A stretch of 47,691 bases of DNA from WJMB01 sp964581465 (GTDB lineage: Bacteria > RBG-13-66-14), in assembly GCA_964581465.1 (NCBI GenBank), contig CAZOOP010000031.1, positions 1 to 47,691 on the forward strand, written 5' to 3'. Below are positions 37,079 to 45,662 of this stretch, in pieces. How positions within the stretch are numbered: position 1 is the first letter of the stretch; each line of letters starts with the position of its first letter. Under the pieces are notes generated by a model. It was given only the letters and a program-made list of their open reading frames with translations. It had not been told where the DNA came from and did not search any database. The translations under genes were made by a program, and so were the position numbers.

Positions 37079-38464
37079 ATGACCGCCGAAAAGAAGACCT
37101 ACCGCGGCCGCACCTACAAAGCCCTCCCCGATCTCCCCGAACCCAGAAGCCGACGCTTCCTCGGCGGCAACGAAACCACCAGCTTCGATATCCAGCTCAA
37201 GACGGTTACGCCGATCCTCGGCGGGGGCTATCGTGCCCGCGAGCTCGACGACGTGGACATCATCCGCGTGCCGACCATCCGGGGGCACCTGCGCTTCTGG
37301 TGGCGGGCGCTGTATGCGCATAAGCATAGGGGTTCTGAAGAGCTTTACAAGGCTGAATGTAAGCTGTGGGGCGGCGCCGGCGGGGAGGATGACGAAGCTG
37401 GGAAATCCAAGGTGGAGTTGAGGATAAAGAATAAAAAGGAGTTATACGCGAGAAAAGATAGCTATATTGATAGTAGCAAGGTGCACACATACACAAGTAA
37501 AAAGAAAGATTTCAAAGAAACAGTTGGCTCTTACGCCTTATGGGTTGCTCAAGAGCCCCATGCAGATAGATACAAGGAAGGATTGGTTTTTGAGTTATAT
37601 GTTAGGACACCAATCGAGCACCTGAAACAAGTCAGGAACACCATCAAAGCCTGGATCCTCTTTGGCGGCTACGGCAGCCGGACCCGCCGCGGCCTGGGCA
37701 GCCTGACGGTGAATATAGATACGAAAAATAAAGATAAAGAAAAAGAGACAGAAGATATTAACAGGTGGTTGCCTAAAGAGGCCACCAAGAAGGCGATAAA
37801 CGGCCTGTTCGATGGCCTGGATCCCCTAGATGCTGAAGGCGACTTCGAAGGCGACACCCCCAAACTGCCGGGGGCGTTGCTGTATGTGGGTAGTAATCCA
37901 AGTAACGCTGAAAGCTCCTGGGTTAAGGCGCTGAATAAGCTGAAGGCATTTAGGCAGGGTAGGGGTTTTGCGCGAGAGCAGGGGGATCAAAGACCTGGCC
38001 GCTCTCGTTGGCCAGAAGCTGACAAGATTCGGCGTCTGACTAGTCGCATAAGGGCTCATACACCGCGCTTCAATAGCGAATGCTATTGGCCAAGGGCTGG
38101 CTTTGGTTTGCCTATAGGCGGGCAATTTGTCACTTCTCGCGGTAGAGAAGAAGATGAGCCGGGTAATTTTCTTATCAAATGGCGTGATGATGAGGATAGC
38201 CACGACCGTCTAGCCAGTCCGCTGATCCTCAAGCCCCTGACTCTCACCAACGATAAGTTCGTTCCCTGCGCCCTGTGGCTCAACCGGGGGTATCCTGAAG
38301 GCGGCGAGGTTTTCGTGGACGGTCTGACTGGATCCGAGGCTCCTTTCGACAAGTTGACCGGCAAAGGCGACGAGGTTCTCTTCAAACCCCTGAAGGACAA
38401 AGAAACCCTCCGGGAGGCCTTCCTCGATTGGCTTGGAACCCAGGATTTCAAGGAGGTGGAGTAA
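37079..38464 (+). CDS. cmr1: Type III-B CRISPR subunit Cmr1 (Cas7 family)
   Basis: A 461-residue Cas7-group RAMP protein that caps the Cmr backbone near the 3' end of the crRNA. FDIQLKTVTPILGGG begins the first RAMP ferredoxin fold; VPTIRGHLRFWWRALYA (about 68-84) and CKLWGG are the Cmr1 signatures, and LFGGYGSRTRRGLGSL (about 195-212) is the glycine-rich loop. The second fold occupies the C-terminal half. The start at 37079 (MTAEKKTYRG) follows AAGGA; the frame is open upstream to 37028, but the extra residues are not family-like. Its stop overlaps the cmr2 start (TAATG). Confidence 0.92.
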   Translation: MTAEKKTYRGRTYKALPDLPEPRSRRFLGGNETTSFDIQLKTVTPILGGGYRARELDDVDIIRVPTIRGHLRFWWRALYAHKHRGSEELYKAECKLWGGAGGEDDEAGKSKVELRIKNKKELYARKDSYIDSSKVHTYTSKKKDFKETVGSYALWVAQEPHADRYKEGLVFELYVRTPIEHLKQVRNTIKAWILFGGYGSRTRRGLGSLTVNIDTKNKDKEKETEDINRWLPKEATKKAINGLFDGLDPLDAEGDFEGDTPKLPGALLYVGSNPSNAESSWVKALNKLKAFRQGRGFAREQGDQRPGRSRWPEADKIRRLTSRIRAHTPRFNSECYWPRAGFGLPIGGQFVTSRGREEDEPGNFLIKWRDDEDSHDRLASPLILKPLTLTNDKFVPCALWLNRGYPEGGEVFVDGLTGSEAPFDKLTGKGDEVLFKPLKDKETLREAFLDWLGTQDFKEVE

Positions 38465-40230
38465 TGGCCAGGCACCTCCTTCACATCTCCCTGGGGCCGG
38501 TGCAGGAGTTCATCGCCCAGGCCCGGCGCACCCGGGACCTCTACCAGGGCAGCGAGCTGCTGTCGGAGCTGAGCCGCCGCGCGGCTGAGAAACTGCGGGA
38601 TGAGGGCGAGCTGCTGATCCCGGCGGAATACGAGAAAGGTTCCAGCGTCACCAACAAGCTCTACGCCGTAGTACCGGAGGGTATTGAGCCTTGCGAGATC
38701 GCTAAAGCCGTTAAGAAGGCGGTTGATACCCAATGGAAGACAATAGCCAATGATGTTAAGGAGAATAGAGATGTTTTTCCTCTCCTAGACAAGGACATCA
38801 AAGACGCCTGGAACGAGCAGGTTGCCACGCTGCTGGAGTTCTACGCCGCCTGGGAGCCTTTGAACGATAACAACTTCAAGGAAGCCCGGCAGGCGGTGGA
38901 ACGCGCCGTGGCGGCGCGCAAGAACCTGCGGGCCTTCCGGCAGTGGGAGAAGCAGCGGGCCTTCAAGCAGTGGGAGAATCAGCGGGGCAAGAAGCAGCGG
39001 GTTAACGTGCCCAAGTCCAGCCTGGACGGCGGCCGCGAAACGGTGTTGAAGAAAGAGCGTAAACACTATTCTTTCAAGAAATACCGTATCAACGACGGCG
39101 AGCAGCTCGACGCGATCGGCGTCATCAAGCGCTGCCTCAACCCCCCGGATCACTACCCGGCAATTGTCAACGTGGCCGTTGGGCCATGGATTGAGAAGGT
39201 ACACAAGGGACAACCGGATCTCTTGAAAGACTTGAGAAGCGCTTGCAAGTCGGCCAAAGTCCACACATTCGAAAAAAGTAAAGCCTGCGTCGAGCACTTC
39301 CCCTACGACGCCAGTGTGTTCTTCGAGAGCCGCTGGGACTCGATCGAGGATGAACAAAAGATAGAGCTTGGCTCAGTCAAGGAGATCGTCCGTAAAATTG
39401 TGCGGAAATGCGGCGAGCCCCATCCCTACGTGGCCTGCCTGGTGGCCGACGGCGACCACATGGGCCGGCGGATTAACCAGTGTTCCAAACCCGATGAACT
39501 CAAGGGTTTTTCAAAGAAGCTCAGCGGATTCGCCGGGGCAGTCAAGGGGATAATCGAAGATGACCACCAGGGCAGTCTGGTCTACGCCGGCGGCGACGAC
39601 GTCCTGGCCTTCGTGCCTCTAGCCACGGCCCTCGACTGTGCTGATAAATTACAAGAAATATTCAGGGAGAAACTAGGGGAAGGCGCCACCCTGTCCGTCG
39701 GCCTGGGGATCGGCCACGAGATGGAGGCCATGGGCGAGCTGCTCGAGCTGGGGCGCGAGGCCGAGAAGCTGGCCAAGGGCGCCGGACTCGATGAGACGAA
39801 AAGCCGCAACGCCCTGGGGATCATCCTCGACAAGCGCTCCGGCGGCCGACGCAGTTGGCGCAAGCAGTGGACTGAAAACCCGAAGGGACTAATCGAGGCG
39901 GCCCAAAAGGTACTTACGGAGCAGTTGGGCGCCAAGAAGGTCTACGAGATCGAGGACATCCTGCGACGCCTGCCGGAGCCCCCAGAGGTCGAAGACCAAT
40001 CAGCTTGGACAACGGTGTTGCAGAAGGAGGTCGAGCGCGCCCTGGGCCGCGCCGGTGGAGAGGCGGGGCTGGACTTGAAGACGGTCGGCCTTAACTGGAA
40101 AGGCGAGAGCGACTATCCGAAGACCAGGGAGCTGGTCGGCGACTGGATCAACCGCTACATCATCGCTCGGGAGCTTGACCGCGCCAAATACCAGGACGAC
40201 TGCGAGAAGGGTGGTAAGTCCAATGGGTAA
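38464..40230 (+). CDS. cmr2: Type III-B Cas10 (Cmr2), cyclase-competent, without HD domain
   Basis: A 588-residue Cas10. It begins directly with HLLHISLGPVQEFIAQARRT and then RDLYQGSELLSELS, the N-terminal palm segment; the HD nuclease domain found before this point in longer Cmr2 proteins is absent. CLVADGDHMG (325-334) and YAGGDDVLAF (374-383) provide the metal-binding and GGDD cyclase motifs, so cyclic oligoadenylate synthesis is expected. The C-terminal D4 helices extend to the end. Residues 157-174 contain an in-frame tandem copy (AFRQWEKQR, AFKQWENQR) from a 27-base duplication. ATG overlaps the cmr1 stop. Without HD it should lack the single-strand DNase activity of type III complexes and act through signalling. 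Confidence 0.93.
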   Translation: MARHLLHISLGPVQEFIAQARRTRDLYQGSELLSELSRRAAEKLRDEGELLIPAEYEKGSSVTNKLYAVVPEGIEPCEIAKAVKKAVDTQWKTIANDVKENRDVFPLLDKDIKDAWNEQVATLLEFYAAWEPLNDNNFKEARQAVERAVAARKNLRAFRQWEKQRAFKQWENQRGKKQRVNVPKSSLDGGRETVLKKERKHYSFKKYRINDGEQLDAIGVIKRCLNPPDHYPAIVNVAVGPWIEKVHKGQPDLLKDLRSACKSAKVHTFEKSKACVEHFPYDASVFFESRWDSIEDEQKIELGSVKEIVRKIVRKCGEPHPYVACLVADGDHMGRRINQCSKPDELKGFSKKLSGFAGAVKGIIEDDHQGSLVYAGGDDVLAFVPLATALDCADKLQEIFREKLGEGATLSVGLGIGHEMEAMGELLELGREAEKLAKGAGLDETKSRNALGIILDKRSGGRRSWRKQWTENPKGLIEAAQKVLTEQLGAKKVYEIEDILRRLPEPPEVEDQSAWTTVLQKEVERALGRAGGEAGLDLKTVGLNWKGESDYPKTRELVGDWINRYIIARELDRAKYQDDCEKGGKSNG

Positions 40231-41455
40231 GACAATGCGCCTGGGCCTGGTTCCCCGTGACGGACTGTTCTTCAAGGACGGTCGGGGCTGGTACACCAGC
40301 CGCAGCGGTCGCGGTCGGGCCCTGGACTGGCCCTGGCCCTCGAGCATCCGCGGAGCGCTCTGTACCGCCGTCGGCCGGCAGCAGGAGGCAGAGAAGGATT
40401 CAGTTCACTGTAAGAATATGTGGCTTGACCTAAAGGATAAGATCAAGCCGTTTAGACAACTGGCCCTACGGCGTAAACTGGGTGAGAGGTGGACCTTCGA
40501 ACACCGGATGTGGCCGGTGCCCCGCGATGTCGTCTTCCTGGAGGACAAGACCAATGGCGATAATAATTGCCAGGTGATTCGCTTGATTCCTAAGAAGCGT
40601 CTCGCGGGGATCCTCAGTAATGATCCCGAAGCCGATTCGGCACTCTGGTTCCCGGAGCTGGAGACGGAAGAGTCGGTTAAACCCCTGAGCCCGCCCCGCT
40701 GGTGGGACGATGGAGACTTCGTCAAGTGGCTCGCCGGTGAAGACGTGAAGGCTAAAGTCAAGGCGGGCAAGGCCGTCGGCCCGCAGATGGACAAGCAGGC
40801 GCGAGTTCATGTGGTTATTGACAGCGACAAGCAAACCGCAAAGAAGAAAGGCCTCTATACAACGGAAACCGTCGAGACCCTGCAACACAAAAACGGGGAA
40901 GAAACCTACGAATGGGCCGTCGGCGTCGAGGTCGAAGCGCCCGAGGTGGCGACACCCCGGCTGGCCACACTGGGCTCGGACCGCCGCCCGGCCTTCGTCG
41001 AGGAGCTGCCCGGCAGGCTCTTCGAACCCCCGGATAATCTTCTCGAGCAGATCGCCGGCTCGAAGCGCCTGCGACTGATCCTGGTCACCCCGGCCAAGTT
41101 CGAAGCGGAAAATACGGACAAGATCATAAAGGGCTGGCTGCCCAAAGGCTTCAAGCTTGAAGATAACGTATATCGGGGAAACCTGCCCGGAGTTGAAGGA
41201 AAAGTGATCCTGCGCTCCGCCCTGGTGGGCCGCCCCCATAACGTCTCGGGCTGGGACATGGCCGAAAGCAAGCCCAAGGGAACCGATCGGATGGTCCCGC
41301 CGGGCTCGGTCTACTTCTTCGAAAAGGCCGATGACGAAGCCTTCACGGCGGACGAGGTCCGCGGCCTCTGGCTGGCCAACCTCGGCGATCGTACCGATGA
41401 CGGCTTCGGCCTGGTCGTCCCCGGAATCTGGCAACCCAAAGGAGATGCAAGCTGA
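40223..41455 (+). CDS. cmr3: Type III-B CRISPR subunit Cmr3 (Cas5 family)
   Basis: A 410-residue Cas5-group subunit that binds the 5' tag of the crRNA and contacts Cas10. LGLVPRDGLFFKDGRGWY near the start and WPWPSSIRGALCTAVG (about 36-51) are typical of Cmr3; LFEPPDNLLEQI and the closing GLWLANLGDRTDDGFGLVVP also fit. The start at 40223 (MGKTMRLG) overlaps the cmr2 stop by 8 bases and has AAGGGTGG upstream; ATG at 40235 is a possible later start. Its stop overlaps the cmr4 start (TGATG). Confidence 0.9.
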   Translation: MGKTMRLGLVPRDGLFFKDGRGWYTSRSGRGRALDWPWPSSIRGALCTAVGRQQEAEKDSVHCKNMWLDLKDKIKPFRQLALRRKLGERWTFEHRMWPVPRDVVFLEDKTNGDNNCQVIRLIPKKRLAGILSNDPEADSALWFPELETEESVKPLSPPRWWDDGDFVKWLAGEDVKAKVKAGKAVGPQMDKQARVHVVIDSDKQTAKKKGLYTTETVETLQHKNGEETYEWAVGVEVEAPEVATPRLATLGSDRRPAFVEELPGRLFEPPDNLLEQIAGSKRLRLILVTPAKFEAENTDKIIKGWLPKGFKLEDNVYRGNLPGVEGKVILRSALVGRPHNVSGWDMAESKPKGTDRMVPPGSVYFFEKADDEAFTADEVRGLWLANLGDRTDDGFGLVVPGIWQPKGDAS

Positions 41456-42321
41456 TGAATGATCGAGCCTACCTGCTGCACGCCCTCTCGCCGCTGCACG
41501 CCGGCACGGGCCGGGCGGCCGAGATCATCGATCTGCCCATCGCCCGGATGAAATCCACCGGCATCCCGCTCGTCCCCGGATCGTCGATCAAGGGGGTCCT
41601 GCGCGACGCCTATAGGAATGGAGACGGTAGTGAGAATGATCAACTCAAGGCCGTTTTCGGACCCGACAACGAAAACGCCGGAGACCACGCCGGAGCCCTG
41701 GTCGTCGGCGACGCCCGCCTGCTGGCCCTGCCCGTGCGCAGCTACAAGGGGGTCTTCGCCTGGGTCACCTGCCCGCTGCTCTTGAGCCTGGCTGAGCGGG
41801 ACCTGGGGAAGAAGGGGAAAGAAATGGTCATCCCAAAGGTGGGGAAGAACGAGGCCAAGTGCCGAACCAAGGATCCAGTGCACAAGAATAAGGTCTATCT
41901 CGAAGAGTTGGACCTTAAGGCTGAGGTCGACGAATCGCTGAAAGACTGGGCAGACCTCATCGCTAATCTGCTCTATTCCGCTAATCGCGAAACCTTCACC
42001 AAGCGCTTCGTCGTCGTCGACGACGACACGATGGCCTTCCTCTGGGAGACCGCCACCCAGGTGGACACCCGGATACGCATCGACGGCAAGACGCGCACCG
42101 TCGCCCGGGGCGCCCTGTGGCTGGAGGAGAGCCTGCCGCCGGAGACCCTGCTGATCGGTCTGCTGGCCGCCGACCGGAGCCGTGATGGCAGTGATATGCG
42201 GCCCGCCGACGTGATGAATTATGCCCTTAAAGCGGAAAAGTCCTTGCAGTTCGGCGGCAAGGCCACCGTGGGGCGCGGCCGCTGCCGGATGATCCCCCTC
42301 AACGGTCAGGGGGTTGAGTGA
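41455..42321 (+). CDS. cmr4: Type III-B backbone RNase Cmr4 (Cas7)
   Basis: A 288-residue Cas7 subunit; several copies form the Cmr filament and cut target RNA every six nucleotides. AYLLHALSPLHAGTGR opens the RAMP fold. IIDLPIAR places an aspartate at residue 26, the position of the catalytic aspartate known in characterised Cmr4 proteins, so RNA cleavage should be intact. IPLVPGSSIKGVLRDAY (about 36-53) and the C-terminal LQFGGKATVGRGRCRM glycine-rich loop complete the pattern. It is coupled to cmr3 by TGATG and to cmr5 by a further TGATG. Confidence 0.95.
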   Translation: MNDRAYLLHALSPLHAGTGRAAEIIDLPIARMKSTGIPLVPGSSIKGVLRDAYRNGDGSENDQLKAVFGPDNENAGDHAGALVVGDARLLALPVRSYKGVFAWVTCPLLLSLAERDLGKKGKEMVIPKVGKNEAKCRTKDPVHKNKVYLEELDLKAEVDESLKDWADLIANLLYSANRETFTKRFVVVDDDTMAFLWETATQVDTRIRIDGKTRTVARGALWLEESLPPETLLIGLLAADRSRDGSDMRPADVMNYALKAEKSLQFGGKATVGRGRCRMIPLNGQGVE

Positions 42322-42671
42322 TGATCACCCGGGACCAACAACGGGCCAAGTGGGCCTATACAGCGGTAGGCAAAGTCTCTGAAGACAAAAGGGACAACTA
42401 CAGCAATGCCGTCAAGAACCTGGGCTCGCACATCCTGCAGAGCGGCCTCTGCGCCGCCCTGGCCGAGCTGGAGAGGATCAAGGATCGTGGGGGGCAGGAC
42501 GTCCTCAAACATCTGGCCGAGGCGGGTATCTCGCATTTAAAGGATGTAAAAGGCGAGAAGCTTCATGAGGCGGTACAAAAACTCGACGATGTCGACAAGT
42601 ACATCCAGGTCACCCGCGAGATTCTCCACTGCGCCGGTTGGCTCAAGCGCGCCGTCCAGGCTTTGTTCTAA
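42321..42671 (+). CDS. cmr5: Type III-B small subunit Cmr5 (Cas11)
   Basis: A 116-residue all-helical small subunit. TRDQQRAKWAYTAVGKV at the N-terminus is the most recognisable Cmr5 feature, followed by YSNAVKNLGSHILQSGLCAAL and, near the end, VTREILHCAGWLKRAVQALF. It forms the belly of the complex beside Cmr4. ATG at 42321 overlaps the cmr4 stop as in the neighbouring genes; a GTG at 42318 in frame is also possible. Length is within the usual 110-170 range. Confidence 0.92.
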   Translation: MITRDQQRAKWAYTAVGKVSEDKRDNYSNAVKNLGSHILQSGLCAALAELERIKDRGGQDVLKHLAEAGISHLKDVKGEKLHEAVQKLDDVDKYIQVTREILHCAGWLKRAVQALF

Positions 42672-42683
42672 AAGAGGAGAGAG

Positions 42684-43895
42684 ATGCGTAACGTACTCCC
42701 AAACCCATTTAACAATGATACTCACCCCCATTTATTTGTTGCCTATAATGCGTGGTCGAAAGTTAGAACAGGTGCAGAATTTGAGAATAATACGAGAAAT
42801 AGTAAAGAGAAAGATGAAAGGGGGAAAGTGCCTACAAAGAAGAAGTATGAGGCTGAAGAGATTCTACTATCCAACGAATGGCTGAAGAAACTCGCCGCGA
42901 TCGAGATCGATGGTGACTATCAAGCCTTCTTTAAAACCTGGAAGCAAAGCCTTGACGACCGCTACACCCTGACCGCCACCTTCACCCTCGAGAGTCGCCT
43001 GCTGCTCGGCCACGGTGAACCCTCGGCCGCCGGGGTCGGACTCAAGGTCCACCACACCTGGGGCGTGCCCGTCATCCCCGGCTCGGCGCTCAAGGGACTG
43101 CTGCACCACTACCTGACCATCACCTACGGCGACGATCCCAATTTCAAGGAAGTCACGTGGGACGGCAACCGCATCACGAAAGGCCCCGGCCGGTCCATCC
43201 ACACCCTCTTCGGCGGCCCGGAGGCACCTGGTGATGAGGAAACCGACAAGGCCGCCGCCGGCTTCGTCACCTTCCACGACGCCCTCTACATCAAAGACAG
43301 CGTTGAAGATAACAAGCCCTACGCCGCTGATGTGCTCACCATCCATCAGAAGAGCTACAACGACAGCAAGGGCGATAAGCCCCCCAACGACTACGACTCA
43401 CCCACCCCCATCGGCTTCCTGACCGTCAGGCCCGAAGTGCAGTTCCTGGTGGCCCTCAGCGGACCTGGTGACCTTTGCAGGTTCGCCCTAGTACACTTGA
43501 CTAATGCCCTCGAGGATTGGGGCGTCGGCGGCAAGACCTCGGCGGGGTATGGGCGGATGACGAGCGACTGGCCGGAAAAGGAAAAGGAGAGGCAAGCGGA
43601 GCAAGAACGTCAGAAGGCTATGGAGACCCCCGAAGGCCGCTGGAAGCTTGAGCTCGAAGATAAGGATGAACAGAAAGTTCTCGATATCGTCCGTGTGAAT
43701 CTAAATCCCAGCAAGGGTAAGCCTGTTGACAAACGCTTCAACGATCCTGATGAGCGCATCGGCTTCGCTAAAGCAATGCAAGAACTCAGGTATATCGAAA
43801 GATGGAGCAAGGGCGAGTGTAGTGTAGGGATAAATACTAGAAAACTTAAAAAGGAGTACTTGAAATTTGTCAAAGAGATTCTTGGAGGAAGCTAA
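42684..43895 (+). CDS. cmr6: Type III-B CRISPR subunit Cmr6 (Cas7 family) with charged C-terminal extension
   Basis: A 403-residue Cas7-group subunit that sits next to Cmr1 at the 3' end of the complex. TATFTLESRLLLGHGEP, then WGVPVIPGSALKGLLHHYL (about 126-144) and VGGKTSAGYGRMTSDW (about 277-292) are the Cmr6 motifs. After about residue 292 there are some 110 highly charged residues (KEKERQAEQERQK, then a helical tail) not needed for the RAMP fold, which makes the protein longer than simple Cmr6. A variable, lysine-rich N-terminal stretch (about 30-60) also differs from the family core. GAGGAGAG precedes the ATG, 12 bases after cmr5. Confidence 0.9.
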   Translation: MRNVLPNPFNNDTHPHLFVAYNAWSKVRTGAEFENNTRNSKEKDERGKVPTKKKYEAEEILLSNEWLKKLAAIEIDGDYQAFFKTWKQSLDDRYTLTATFTLESRLLLGHGEPSAAGVGLKVHHTWGVPVIPGSALKGLLHHYLTITYGDDPNFKEVTWDGNRITKGPGRSIHTLFGGPEAPGDEETDKAAAGFVTFHDALYIKDSVEDNKPYAADVLTIHQKSYNDSKGDKPPNDYDSPTPIGFLTVRPEVQFLVALSGPGDLCRFALVHLTNALEDWGVGGKTSAGYGRMTSDWPEKEKERQAEQERQKAMETPEGRWKLELEDKDEQKVLDIVRVNLNPSKGKPVDKRFNDPDERIGFAKAMQELRYIERWSKGECSVGINTRKLKKEYLKFVKEILGGS

Positions 43896-43946
43896 TTAAA
43901 ACATAGCACTACCATTCAATACTCTAGCAAAGTAGGAGCTATCCCT

Positions 43947-45062
43947 ATGAGCCAACACACCGAACGCTTGGTCCTCTTCTCCACCTGCGGGACGAGTATC
44001 CTGACCCATGAGAAGTCCGACGATGAACGTAAATGGTTGAATAGTATCGCCAACGAGACAAAGAAAGACCTATCCGACGAGCAGAATCAGAAGCTGGGCG
44101 GGATCGTCGAGCAAGCGAAAGAGAAGCTCGCCGCCGCCAATGTCGACGAGCAACGCAAGCTCAGCGCCGAGCTCAACGGCATTCACGCCGTCCTCGAGAA
44201 GTGGAACCCCGAAGTCGTCCAGCACCGCCTGCTGCACACCGATACCTACATCGGCCGACAAACCATGGAGCTGATAATATGTAAGCTCGAACAGGAGGGG
44301 CTCGGCGACGCGTCACTGATTACCGCGCCCGGTCTGCGCACTGACAGCCAGCTCAACTTCCGCAGTGCTATTAGCCAGTTGACCAATTACCTGGTGCCGG
44401 AGCTCAAGGGTTGGAATGTGAGAGGCTACACGATCATCTTCAACCTGACCGGCGGCTTCAAGTCGCTCAACGCCTACCTCCAGGCCCTGGGCTCCTTCTA
44501 CGCCGATCAATGCGTTTTCCTCTTCGTGGCGAAAACCTCCGAGCTGATGGAGATTCCCCGCTTGCCAGCCAAGCTGGACATCGGCGACAGCGTTAATGAA
44601 CATGGACTGGTCTTCCGCAAACTTTCCCTTCAATACCCGGTTGAACCCGCCGAAGCTCAGGGGATCCCCGAAACCCTGGTCAATATCATCGACTCCCAAG
44701 CCGACCTGTCGTTTTGGGGTGAGGTCGCCTGGGCGGAGCATAAGAATGAGGTCTACGGCGGCGAGCTGCTGGAGCCCCTCTCGAAGAAGCTCGATCTCTC
44801 CAAGAAGAGCCTGCGGAAGGAATTCGACAAGCTGCCGGACAAGCGAAAGGTCGAGACCAATCAGGCCCTGGACGCCCTCAGCGCCTACCTCGACGACCAA
44901 CGTCCGACACTGAAGTCCAACACCTTCAAGAACCTTCAAGGCGACCCTAAGCCGCCCTCGACCCACGAGCTCTACCTCTGGAGCGATGGAGCCGCCGGGA
45001 GACTCTACGGGCACTACGAGGATGGAATCTTCATCGCCGATAGCATCGGCAAACACCTCTAG
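43947..45062 (+). CDS. CRISPR ancillary CARF protein (APE2256-like) with possible RelE-like C-terminus
   Basis: A 371-residue protein. LVLFSTCGTSIL (8-19) is the first strand and loop of an APE2256-type CARF domain, and YTIIFNLTGGFKSLNAYLQA (161-180) is its second ligand-binding loop, followed by FLFVAKTSELMEIPRLPAKL. A helical linker of about 240-320 is lysine- and leucine-rich. The last 45 residues (FKNLQG, HELYLWSDGAAGRLYGHY, then EDGIFIADSIGKHL) resemble the C-terminal half of RelE/ParE-type ribonucleases; this part is tentative. The role would be an effector switched by cyclic oligoadenylate, or a ring nuclease if the C-terminus is not catalytic. TAGGAG precedes the ATG; it lies 51 bases after cmr6 and ends the operon. 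Confidence 0.75.
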   Translation: MSQHTERLVLFSTCGTSILTHEKSDDERKWLNSIANETKKDLSDEQNQKLGGIVEQAKEKLAAANVDEQRKLSAELNGIHAVLEKWNPEVVQHRLLHTDTYIGRQTMELIICKLEQEGLGDASLITAPGLRTDSQLNFRSAISQLTNYLVPELKGWNVRGYTIIFNLTGGFKSLNAYLQALGSFYADQCVFLFVAKTSELMEIPRLPAKLDIGDSVNEHGLVFRKLSLQYPVEPAEAQGIPETLVNIIDSQADLSFWGEVAWAEHKNEVYGGELLEPLSKKLDLSKKSLRKEFDKLPDKRKVETNQALDALSAYLDDQRPTLKSNTFKNLQGDPKPPSTHELYLWSDGAAGRLYGHYEDGIFIADSIGKHL

Positions 45063-45091
45063 TTCGGCAGGTTTTCAAGTATCAACGATTA

Positions 45092-45125
45092 ACCCCGGCG
45101 GGTGAGCCCAGCCGGGGTGATTTTC
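45092..45125 (+). terminator. Terminator at the end of the type III operon
   Basis: An 8-bp stem ACCCCGGC and GCCGGGGT with an 11-base loop, followed by GATTTTC, 30 bases after the stop of the last CARF gene. Confidence 0.85.
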
Positions 45126-45662
45126 AGGGGACTATCACTCGAAAATGGACCAAATCGAGCAGCTTATCCCTGATGTATGACACCGCGATTTCGTCGTCGA
45201 GATTGTTGAATCTGAACATCTTTTTGCATCATGGAACATAATCGGACCAGATCAGGCTGACTGGGAGCGGTTTACCAGGTTGTTATCCCCACTCGTAAAT
45301 GGTTCATTTTGATCACACATTCAGATAGTATGCTCTTATTACTTGTCATTACAACACTTAGATGTCAATAGAAATCCGAGTCAGGGCATGGACAAGTGAG
45401 CAGATAACCAGGCTTGCTAAGGATAATGCTCTTCTTAGCCGCCACTTTTTGACTACGTGTTTGTGACTAGTTATTGCTGATCATCACGTTTGCTATCAGC
45501 AGGTTACAATCACGATCCGGACTGGCCAGGATATACGGTCTTTTATGTATATAGCACTATATATTATGAGTTGTTAGTACCAATTGCCAGGAAACCCCCT
45601 TTTACAAAGGTGTCTTTCTGCTCGAGACCGGCGAGAATTGAATACGTGTAGGCATGCTAGTT
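45126..45662. other. Intergenic region holding repeat copy C
   Basis: No gene is supported. GGGGACTATCACTCG at 45126-45140 belongs to a short motif that recurs in other gaps. The dispersed element copy C occupies about 45236-45541. The rest has no recognisable feature. Confidence 0.55.
45236..45541 (+). repeat. Dispersed intergenic element, copy C
   Basis: It opens ATAATCGGACCAGATCAGGC with TGGGAGCGG, has GCTTGCTAAGGATAATGCTC and TTAGCCGCCACTTTTTGAC near 45410-45455, and ends CAGCAGGTTACAATCACGAT then CAGGATATACGG. The closest partners are copies B and D. Boundaries are approximate. Confidence 0.6.
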
